This document shows positions 23,401-35,400 of a DNA stretch of 64,000 nucleotides, in pieces. The notes below the pieces were generated by a model. It worked only from the letters and a program-made list of their open reading frames with translations. It did not search any database and was not told where the DNA came from. Position 1 is the first letter of the stretch. Each line of letters starts with the position of its first letter. Origin of the DNA: Echinarachnius parma (Eukaryota > Echinodermata > Echinoidea > Clypeasteroida > Echinarachniidae). Location of the stretch: NCBI GenBank assembly GCA_037951105.1, contig JBAMJV010009764.1, positions 78,644-142,643 on the forward strand, in the 5' to 3' direction. The position numbers were made by a program, and so were the translations under genes.

Positions 23401-26400
23401 ATTCTGAGCGATATGAAGAAAAAAAAGAAATAGAAAAAATGATTCTAATTGTTAAGCATTTAGATATTATATTGTAAAACTAAGTAAAATTCCACAGCAT
23501 TAACCATGATTTATACAATAAAACAAAATAATTGATAAAATTGGGTATTCCTTGGGAATATGTTTGCTTCAGTACACAAGTGCATCAAATAACACAAATT
23601 GCAAAGTTTATCTAATAGTTTTTACATTCAGAAAGTTAAACACATTTCTAATAAATTCTTAGTTTCATCAAATCACAAAACAGCATTGGTTCATTATAAG
23701 AATCAATTTGAAGTAATGATGCAAAAAAAGGAAAAATGTATACACTTTTAGATTCTTTCTAGCAAGTTTTTAATGTTATGCATTATTGAATATGTTTGCT
23801 CCCAGGAAGTTTGCTTGAAGTCTTTTAGCACAAATGTAAGGGAAATCGAAAAGAAATGTTGTAATTCACTTGGAACTAATCAACAAGATGAACTAGATAA
23901 TAAGCTATGTGTGAATGAAATTGTACAAAAAGTTAGAGTCAATACAGGGTGGCCCAGAAATAACGGAACGGGGCACTTCCCAAAATAAAGCAACGAAATG
24001 ACTGGGTCCATCGGATAGTGTGTCTTTTCAAATGAAAATTGATACCAAGAACATTAATTTTGGTCGTGTAGTTTTTGTTTTAGAGCGCTGTGAGTGACAC
24101 TATGTCAGGGTTCATTTTTCTTCAATTTTGACTGACCTATTGGCTAAAGAATGACCCGAACGGCTCGGCATAGAATTACGGTGCTGTGGCTATTCAGTCG
24201 AATGCACACTAACAAAGGTGTCCGCATCATTGTGCATCGTAATTCTATGACGAGCCGTTCGGGTCATTCTTTAGCCAATAGGTCAGTCAAAATTGAAGAA
24301 AAATGAACCCTGACATGGTGTCACTCACAGCGCTCTAAAACAAAAACTACACGACCAAAATTAATGTTCTTGGTATCAATTTTCATTTGAAAAGACACAC
24401 TATCTGATGGACCCAGTCATTTCGTTACTTTATTTTGGGAAGTGCCCCGTTCCGTTATTACTGGGCCACCCTGTATAGGGCCTAAATTTTCGATCCTAGC
24501 AGAATCTTCTTCAGAGGCTAACAAAAATATAGTTATTCAGATAAAAACAAATTGAATGAGAAAGTTAAAAGCTACGTTTTCAGACTCACCGAAAGATGTG
24601 ATGAGCCGCTCCCATCAGCTTCTATGATGGCAGGACTATCCGGCGGAGGCGGGGAATCCGTTTCGTAATCATCATAATTATCATCATCGTCACTACTGTA
24701 GTAGTTAACTCTGTACTCCCTGTGTCCCAATACTGGGGGCTTCACTTCAGGTTGATGTAACAAAAGCAAACTTTCCTCAGGGTGACTCTCAGTGCTGTTT
24801 TGTTGTTCTCTCTGTTGCCGGTGCGATTCTGACTCGTAGATGGGAGAGAGATCGCGCCGGCGGTACGAGCCGTCGGGAGATCGCCCGTTTGGCGAGCTGT
24901 CGGCATCCTGAGCGAATGTGATGTGGCGGTTGCGCGACTTCCGCTTTCCTTCGCCCGTCCGCCGCGTGCGATTAAGGATTCCGGCTCTCCTCTTGTACAT
25001 AGGGGTTAGTCCCTGCCCTTCTATGAAATCACTGTCCGACCAGAGGACTTCGGACGAGGTGGTGCTACTAAGACTGGAGTCCGAGTTGAGCCTCCTATGA
25101 AATTCCCCATCATCATCTTCCAAATTCATCTGCCCTAACTGAGTGTTGATGACAGCTGCATGGTCAATGGCAATATCTCCCCCAATAGAACAACTGTTAA
25201 GGTGTCCCGTTGGCGCAAGTTTCCGCATGAAACCAAGCACAGACGATGTCGCCGAAGACGATTCCCTTTGGCTTGAGAGAGGTCTCTTGAGGAAACCCTC
25301 ATCGGTGTTCTTGAAAGCGGTGGGTGCTTTAGTTGCATCAGAAAGTGTGCTGTTCTCGCTGCTGTGCCTCACGTGCTTGTTACTTCCCGTTATCCTAAGC
25401 CGTGACAGCAGCGGTTTTCTCTTCGGGATATCACTAGAACTAGAGCCACCGTGCCATGAGTGTGCTAAGTTCTCACTTCTGTTGTTGAGCTGTTGCTTCT
25501 CGTCCGGCGGTGACTCTTGGTTCCTTGACGATACATCCCCTGAGTTGATCACATCCGGGAGTGCACTCTTCATCCATGCTCCCTGGCCACGCCCCTCTTG
25601 CATCTCATTACCTAGCAACTCAAGAGTCCTTTCAGAAGAATGTTTGTGATCGCTAACCACTGTATTGAAGCTCTTGATCCTACCTGTTGAGCCGACATCC
25701 TCTACCGGTGAGGCATTCGTTGGCGTTGCATAGTCTATTTCATCCTTGGACGTACGTGAAGTATAATACTGATTACCGAGTGAAGACAGAGATTTATTGT
25801 TTGAATCACTTTGAGTAAATTTTTTCCCTGAGATAAGATCGTTCAATGTCCTGTCGACCCTCGGCGCAAGATCCTCTTGTGTCTCCGTGAGTCTATCAAC
25901 AGTCCCTTGCTCCGCCGAGGTCATAGGTGAATTAAGCTGGTCCTCCCACGACACCTGCTTCCTGAGGCTCGGCCTTGTGGGAAGGTGCGGACTGTTCCAC
26001 ATGAGTGAGAGGGAGGAGGAAGATGAACTGAGGGATGTGTAGCTACTGCTAAGACTGAGTTCATCATGTTTGTCATGCAATGAGGTGTTGAGCCCAGAGG
26101 GACTAGATGCATGTAGCAGATAGACTTCACTGAGTCGTTCCCTGAGAACAGACAAGGAGAGATACAAGGTTTTACTAATTAAATAGATATCAAACCATAT
26201 CAAGCTGATTTTTACAGCATTAAACAGAGATCCCAAAAGGTGAACAGATTTAGATAAAAAGAGTCAAATAGAGTAAAGGAAATAAAGATGATACATATTA
26301 ATAATGCAAGACTTGTATAAAAAATAAACAACAGCTTCAATTAAAGAACTAAAAGAGTTGCCATCACTCTCAAAAATGTTTTTGTATTATTGCTGTATCT

Positions 26401-29400
26401 TGCTTTTCCCTCATTAGAAAACATACTTGAGAAAAGGGGTTCTTCACATATTCAACATATTTTGTCATGCAATGATCAGAAATAATCTTTAATCATTCAT
26501 TTGGAATGTACGTCGTGAAATGCAAAAATTTCAATTTCAATTAATTTATTTCATAAAACTTTAACGAATCAACAACCTCACCTCATAGTCTGCAGTGGTT
26601 CATCACCGCTCTCCCCGACATTTGAACTTCGACCCCTGTAGGCCGACATATTGGACACCTGCTGGAGTTCCTGCAGCGTCTCCTGTATCCGAGAGATGTC
26701 GCCCTCTTGTGCCGACCCTTGGCAAGCTTGATCATCCTCGAGGAGTTGGTGGCAGGAGTCTTGCAGCTTTTGAGCATGCTCTTTGCAAACATCAATCTCA
26801 TTGCTGAATGAATGCAAAAGAAATGATACAGTGAATTAAATAAATCTCTAGATAGTACATGACCATGATCTGCATCAATAATTGCATTAATTACCATTAT
26901 AAAGGCTTTTTCCTCTCAAAGGGTGCTCAATGGAAACTTGTCTTTCTTGAAGCGTTTTAATTGTAAAAGTACACACAATATTAATTAATGCTTCAATTTG
27001 TTAATGCATGTTCCGATACATGAACAGATATTTCTATTGATTGATCTTTTCGTATCCCATACAGGATCAATATTTTCAATAAGTGTATGATACCTGAATT
27101 GGAATGATGTCCCCTTAATGTTTCTAAAAAAAACAACATAATCTAATACTTGCACAAATCTAACCTGAATTGCTGCAGCGAAGAACATTTTTCACTCGTA
27201 GAATTATATTGGAGCCGGAAACATCTTTCTTCCACTGCTGATGCATATCGTTGACCCGTTGACCCGTCTAGTCACCAGAAGGCTCGTCAGGTCAACATAA
27301 TTTGATTGGATCAAACTACAAAATAATCTAACACTTCCACAATCTAACCTGAATAGCTGTAGCGAAGAATGTTCAGAACTCGAGGAATATTTTGTGCTAG
27401 AAACGCCCTTCTTCCACTGCTGATGCATGTCATTGAACAGTGATCAAACTATACAATAATCTAACATACTTCTATGATCTAACCTGAATTGCTGTAGTGA
27501 AGAACGTTCGGCACTTGAGGAATTACTTGAGCTAGAAACGTCCTTCTTCCACTGCTGATGCATGTCATCGATCCGTCTGACCAGCAGGTTCGTCAGGTCT
27601 ACGTACTGCGACTGGATCTGTTCGATCCTCTCACCGGCGTTCCTGGGATGAAGCTCAGCTAAGGCACGGCTACAGGACAGAGCCTGGAGGTAGAAATAAC
27701 AAGTGGCCTGGTTAGGGTGCTCTGAGGGGAGTGGAAAAGGTGCATATCATCGGCAGGTACAGCATCGAAATCCTTTTAAAAATGTCTATTCAGATGACTC
27801 TTGATATTATAGATTTGTATGCTCGCTCATATTCCTGGGATAAAGTTTGAATAAGGCCCAGTTATAGGACAGAGCCTGGAAGTCAAGAGTATAATAAGAA
27901 TTGGCCTGGTTATAGTACTTCAAGGGGAGTTGAAAAGGTGCATCTCACCTGCGGGTACCGTTTACGAATCGTTTAACAATGTCACTTCTGACAACACAAG
28001 GAATGAGAACTTTTCCTGCTAATAATTGTGAGATGAAGTTCGGCAAAGGTTTGGATACAGGACAGGGAGTAAACTTGAGTAAAAAAAACAAGTTGCCTGG
28101 TAGGAGTGGGCCAAGGGGAGTGAAAAATGGGCATATCACCTGCGGGTACTGTATCAAAACCTATTAAATTGTCTATTTGTATAACTCTACAAATTATCAA
28201 TTTGTTTTCTGCTTATATTTCTGGGACATGGTTCAGCCTTTGTATGGCCATGGTTAAATTTGAGCACTGTTTAAAAACCTCTTTGGTATAGTTTTGAAAA
28301 AGTGTAGGCATTTATAGATATTTAAACAAAAAATTCAAATAAATGTCGGTCCCAGATTTATTTCAATTGGATATATTTCAGCTGTTTCTGAACTACTTTT
28401 AATGAAATAAAGTTTGTTTTATCTTTAAAATCACATGTTCTTCCAAATATTACACTTGGTTTTACATTACCTCGCTAAATAATTATTTATTGAAGCGCCA
28501 GCTAAATCAAAACTGTACTATCCCTTTAATTCCTTCCTTCCAGGCAATTACTAAAGATAATTTTATATAGTTTTTCAGGAAGCACAGTAGAAAGACCTAC
28601 ACAAACTTACTTCATCGAGTTTTGTCTTCAGCATAGACTTCTCTTGATGATACCTAGAAGTAATAATGAAAAACAAAATTCTATTAATAATGTTCAATTT
28701 GATCAAATATGTTGAATGACTAGGGCCCCATAACATTAAGATATACGATTATCCTACGATAAATTGACTGTACGATTAATCAACTGATTGTCCGATTAAT
28801 TATTATGGCCCATCAATTAATCGTTAGATAAATTAACTTTCCTTGTGAAGATTTGAGATTTTAAATGATTTAATGTTTCCTGTGTAATGAATTTTCAATC
28901 CGTTCTCCCCTACAGATATCTGTAGCTATCACAAAACATTACAACAAAATTATGTACAATAAAGTGTAGACTGGTGTTATATTTATAGACAATAAATATA
29001 TAGTCTTCTTCTGCAGACCCATTAACACACATGATCTAATAGCACAATGAATTTTCAAATACCCATAAACATATTACCTGCATAGATGCAGAGTGTCTCT
29101 TTGGATGAATTTTCTTCTTTTGATCCAAGGAATATGTGTGCCAAGGAAAACAATCGTACCCCAAATTGCAGTGAACACCCATATTTTTGGCCCTTAACAA
29201 CCCTACTAATATGATGATTATTGTAGGGTGGTGTTTCCCTTTAACCCACCGAATATGAGTAACCTGGTAATCCCTGTGTTAACTCTATGTGGATTTCAAA
29301 ATCTATTAGGGAACAGGTTAACTTACTCTCTGAGTTCCCTCCTCAGCTGGGTGACCTGATCAGATAGATTGACGCAGGTCTCGGTGACAATCAGGAACTG

Positions 29401-32400
29401 GGCGCACGCCTCGTGGTTGTATTTGGTTGCTAGGTTACACGGCGTCTGGTGCTTGCCGTTCGCCATGGTTACGTCACAGTTGAACTCCACCAAAGTCTGA
29501 AATAGATCAATAAAATATTTGGTATCAAATTATATATAGTAAAAAGGTACTTAAAAATTGTTGATGTGGTTGCCATGGAGAGGAAAGATAAAACATTTGA
29601 CAATTTTTCTATAAGTTGGCCGAGTTGAATTTCCTTTCTTTTTAATCAAGAGAGACAGCTATTTATATGTGCCTGTTTTATGAGCATTTCAGATATCAGA
29701 TTTACCATTATAAGGCATGGTTTAAGATATTTATTTATAATTTCATTTAATGCCTGACGATTATAAGAAATTACCATTTTGCCTTGTGCTGTAGCCCAGT
29801 CGGGCAAGTTAAACAAGATTTTCAACATTCGAGTGGCCCAAACCAAACAAAGACAAATATTGCAAATGTTGTTATATTTGGTTGCATACATGCTCATACA
29901 GGGCAGTGGAATTTAGCATCAATGACATTTGGTGGCCCAAGCTAATATTGAGTGGCCCCGTGCACGTGGGCCTGAGCTAATTTTGAGCATTATTATAGGC
30001 CTCATATTACAATTCAAGTGAGAAGAAAGCTTTTTTTAAAAAGTCTTTGAATTTTACCTGGAGACATCTAAGATGGCCGTGCCTGGCAGCGAGGTGGGCC
30101 GGTGAGTTGCCATGGTGATCTATGGTATCCAGGTTAATGGAGGATTCCTGCATTGTCTGTAGCAACCATCGTAGGCAGGATTCCTGAAAAATACACACAT
30201 AAAAAAGTTACTTAAAGATACTGTCCACCTTTTGCAGGCATCTTTGAGTTCTGTAAAACATTCCATAAACCACAATGATACTACAAGTACTTCTAGTTGG
30301 TGAAATTCGAAAGCCCAATTCCCCTTAGGGGGGAGGGGGGAATTATCATGCAAATTTTCTGTGTGCAATGTCTCTAAAAGAATGGAGATTTGAAAATTTG
30401 TCCACACCATGGGCGTAGACATGACATTGATACCCATTCAAGTTGGGGGATGATCCATTCATTCATCCCCCCCCCAGTTGAATAGGTATTACATAACTCG
30501 CTACGCCCGTGGTCCACATGTAAAAAAGCATACAAATATAGATTTTGTTTATCTCAATCCAAATTTCACCAAATCCTCACATGTGAATGTCCATATTTGA
30601 ATTTCGGTTCAATATAAAACCTTTGAAAGTTTCAGACATTATATATGAATTAAAAATTTCAATTAAATAAAACAAAAATTGTTTGCTTATTGTAATAACA
30701 TCAGTTGGAATGTTAAATTACTTCTTTATGATAGGAAACTGCAGGGTGTTTCGCTAACACTAAAATTGCATTTTTTTAGATTTCAGATTTTAGACCTTTT
30801 GTGATAATCGTCCCCTGGACTAGAGAGGGCGGCACACATTATTATGGAAGTTATGGCTCGGAGAACATGAGCTTGTTCATGAACCAGTGCCACAAGTGAA
30901 TCATGATTAAAGTTCTATCAACGAGCATTTGGAGTTGTCGGACTCATTATTTCACAATACTTGTCAGGACTCACTTGACCAAATCTGGTAGCGATGTGCA
31001 GCAGTGACCATCGGTTGTCCCGAGACTGGACTTCCGCCTTGGCCTTGGTCTCTCGGATCAACCACTCCACGCAATCCTGTCGACCGTACTGTTAAGTCAC
31101 AAATAGTAATGAATGATTAGTTAATAATTGTTAGCATTTATATAGCGGATGCTGAAAATTATCTTTTTTTCTTCCTTGTGGGCCATGGCAAGGACAATTA
31201 ACATTTCTCAAATTTTAGTGGCCCGAAACACAGAAATACATTTCAAATTGTCTTCTATTTGGTTGCCTAATCGGGCAAATAGAGTTTGGAATAAATGAAA
31301 TGTTGGTAGCCAGAGCTCGATTTTAGTAGCCCTGGGCTAAAAATTGCCATTTTTAAGTCTCACGCAAACCCAGCGCCAGATACTTGATATTATTCAGATT
31401 CATCATCCTTCTGTATTCTTTGATAGAGATTGAAGTTTGAATTTTCTGTAATATTTAATTTGTAAACTTATTTAAACGAATATTTATCATTATGACTAAC
31501 CTTAACTGCGAGAGCTGCAGGAGTGAAGCAATTGTCATTTTCAAGGCTCACATGATGTCCACATAAACCCAAGGCCAGCCACTTGATGCTCTCCAGCTTC
31601 CCCTGGCGACACAGAACGTGAAGAAGCGTGTTGCCATGGTGATCGCGGGAGTCTCGCAGACTCGGGTTGCCCCTCAGGTACTGCTCCTGTATTGAAAAAA
31701 ACATCAACAGAATTTTCAGAGTTAGGCATGATTTTACAGATCTTCCGCTATTTGCTGCTTGGATCATATCATTTCAAGATATTGCCCTAAATCCACATTC
31801 TACTTTGAGTGCATGCAGGATACTAAATTCAAGCTAGTCCATCAAAAGCAGGGCTTGCCCTTTATAGCAGTGGCCTGGGAGCCAATGGCCACCAGAAATT
31901 TCATTTGGACACTAGATCTTGCTTTGGCCACCAATTAATTAGGATCTACAATACACAAGTCTATGGTGGGAATCTATCTGTTCTGTCATTTTGGCCACCT
32001 GAAAGAAAAGCACTCCTTTAGACAGCCACAAAATATTAAATACCTCTGACTATGAGGCAATATAAATCGCTACTCACCAAAGCAGAAACATCTTCTTCGA
32101 TGGCTATCCGAAAGAGCTTGGCCGCCTCTTCAGTCATCCCTGCCGTGTAAGCCTCCCAGTTTGCGGCTCCATTCTTTCCCCCATCATGCCCACCATGTCC
32201 CTTGGTGTTCCTGCTGACAGGGGATGCTGGTTCACTCACAGAGGGTTGCGAGGAAGACATGGAGCTCTGCGATATTTGACCGTCGCTCAATTGTCTGACT
32301 AGAATCTTCTCCTCCCTGCGCTTGCTGTTCTTCTCCCTGCTCTTCTGTCGCCGGGGGTCCTTCTGTCGCTCATCCTGTCCCCTAAGGGCATTGGTGGTGG

Positions 32401-35400
32401 CCAGGGGGGCGGATTTGGAGCGCAGGAGGTTGGCGAGGATCAGCCTCATCCCTTTCATCATCTTCCCGTTGTTGTTGTGGTTACCGCCGCTCGCCGCTTT
32501 TGATCCTTTGATGAAATGATGGGCAACATCTCCGGACACCGAGCTGCCGTCCTGGGACTCCGACGCACTGGAGCTGACGGACAGGCCGTCGTCCAGGCCG
32601 TGTCCACCGTTCACCCTTCCCAGCATGCTGCTGTCCTCATCCTGGAACTCGCAGATGAACCTCTTGAGCTCCTCGGAGTTGATGTCCATAGAGTAGTCTT
32701 CGGAGCTGAGGATTGTCTGCCCCACGGACGTCAGCAGGGAGTCCAGGAACGCCTCGTTGGAGACATCGAAGAGGTTTTCGGCAGCTTGTGCTCCGGTTAC
32801 CGAGGACTGGTCTGTCCTCCGAGCCCTAGTTGCAGCTGATTGGTTAGTCCTAGGAGCCCCGGACACAGGTGATTGGTTGGTCTTGCCACTGCTGGCTCCT
32901 TTTTGACAGAAAGTACCATAAATGCGAATTATAGGATATGTACATAATTTTATGTTTTGTGAATAGGGGACGTGGTTCACAATCTCTTTTCACAAAACTT
33001 TGGTCTGGACTGTTCACTGAAAAATAACAATCAATGCAAGACATCACTGAACATTACAAATTACTGGATAAAATTACGATACTTGGGATAATAAAGTTCT
33101 GGTTTAGAGGGCACTTCAAAAATTGTCTGCGAGGTAAATAACAATAATATGTTAGGAATGGCAAAAGCACATCATTTTACAAAAGATTACTTAGTTTGTT
33201 TTATCAGAAATGGGTGACATCCATAAATAAAGAGGAATAGATTCAAAGAGGTGCAAATGAGCAAGGTGTTTACCCGACTGACTTTTGGCAGATTCCTCAC
33301 TCCTCACATCTTCCAGGGCTTCTTCCAGGAACTGGTCCAGGTTGTACTCCTCCAGGGGTAAGGATGCCTGCTGTAAGCATAATAAAACAAAACAAGATTG
33401 AAATTGATCAACCGGTTCTCGAGATATCGTGAGAACAAAAACGGGATGGACGGATTGACGTATCGATAGAGAACCCCAAAACACAATGCCTCCGGCCACT
33501 TTGTGGGTGGAAGCATAAAAAGTTAAACAATTTGTGCTACATTTTGTGAGGAGAGATTGGTCTAATACTGTATATGTACAGAATGCAGGGCTCGACACTA
33601 GCACTTGCCCGGGGCAAGTAAAAATTTGTGTCGGGCAAGTAAAATGTAATAAATTGTCTAGTTTGCTTGCTTGATCGGGCAACTGAATAATTGTTCAGCT
33701 ATGAGAGAACAGTCTAATTTCATACGTGTAAATCTTACTTAGTAGTAAGAGGGCAAGTTAATTTTATATTGGGGCAAGTAAAATGTCAAATTTTATGATT
33801 TCACTTGCCCGAACGGGCCAGTGCAGAAAAAAGTTAGTGTGGAGGCTTGCAGTACATGTACCTACTACTTGCAGTAATGCAAATGTAGCATGGACATTTG
33901 CTTGCATCAACAGAACACAAACTTGCAAGTTGGCAACATTTAGCTAACCAAGTAACTAAGAAGTGCAACATTTTGGAAGAAAAAATTGTACTTTGCCCGA
34001 CATGTACTGTAAGTATAAGTACTTGCGGTACTAGTGTAATATGCCTGGTATCAACAGGATACAAAGTTGGCAACTTTTAGTTTCAACTGTCTTCTCACAT
34101 ACACTACATCTTCAATCAATTATGATTTTATAATATATGTATTTATAACATGATTGAATAGATATGAAAAAAAATAAAACGCCTTCTTGGGCTCATTTTT
34201 CAATCTAGTGTCTTTTAATTTGATTTCAACAGACATTGTTCCAAGACAGACAATCTTCCAAGCTAAATTAAAGACAACTGAGCAAAGACTGACTTTACCC
34301 AGGGCTCGACATTAGCACTTGTCCTGTTGCCCGGGGCAAGTAAAAATTGATGTTGGGCAAGTAAAATTTCATAAATGGTCCAGTTTGGTTGCCTGACTGG
34401 GCAACAAAATTATTGGTCAAATAGGATAGAATAATGTAATTCTGTACATGTAAATCTCATCTAGAAGTAAGTGGGCAAGTAAGTTTTCTGTTCGGGCAAG
34501 TAGAAGTTGAAGAGTTATGATTCTGCTTGCACGAACGGGCCAGTAAAGAAAAATGTAAGTGTGGAGGCTTGCTTTACCAGAAGAGACTTGTGACAAAAAG
34601 TAGAATGGAATATTTATCAGACTTTAGAGAGAAAATAAAGCATGACTCATCCAACAAACAAGAATACATGTTTTTGCGTACCATGCAAAACCTTGGAAGG
34701 ATCGTCAGTTAAACCCTACTGAATTATGCATGTTACTGCTTGTTAAATAAGAATTTCATCATACTTTGCAGCGAAAAATAGCATGCAAGGGCTATTAAAG
34801 GCGATATAGCCCTTGAAATATCAAAAAGGAGTCTTTGAAAATCCTTTAAAAAGAATAATATTTCCTCATTATAGTTCAATGTAATTCAACAAATCCAGAG
34901 TGCTATTTCCATGCAGACAAGCTTGAAAAATAGCCTCCTGAAAAAATAAATCATATTTTCCCAATTGCATTGTATGTATACATAGTCTAAAATTACTTAC
35001 ACCTTAAATTAGCAGTACATGAGCACAAATGATATAAAGATGAATATTAATTTGATATCCAAACAGATTCCAAGCGTTGATAATTGAAATACAATTCTTT
35101 TTCCAGCTTCCATAGTAATTCATAATTTGGAAAACATCAAATTTCCCAGCTCTTTAAGTTCCACTTTATAAGTAGGTTCTAAATACAAAGTGATTTTCGT
35201 CTTTGGAAGGATCTCTTTCAAGGTATTTGTCGGGTATTTATCCAAAATCACCATTGGTCAATTCTTGGACACCTATTGGCTATTTGCCCTTTACAAGCTA
35301 TAATGAAGTACTTCCTGACCCGAAGAAAGAAAATAGTAAAAAAAGGAGATAAAAATCATCAAAAAAACTAGCAACAATGGGAAAAAAGGACTACAAGAGA

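Noticed and set aside
25143-25649. 168-codon plus-strand frame
   Set aside because: Lies entirely within synphilin exon 11 on the opposite strand; a shadow of the real coding frame.
33586-33849. 7-bp duplication for the second CTTGCCC copy
   Set aside because: Flanks CAGAATG and CAGTACA share only the first three bases; not counted as support.
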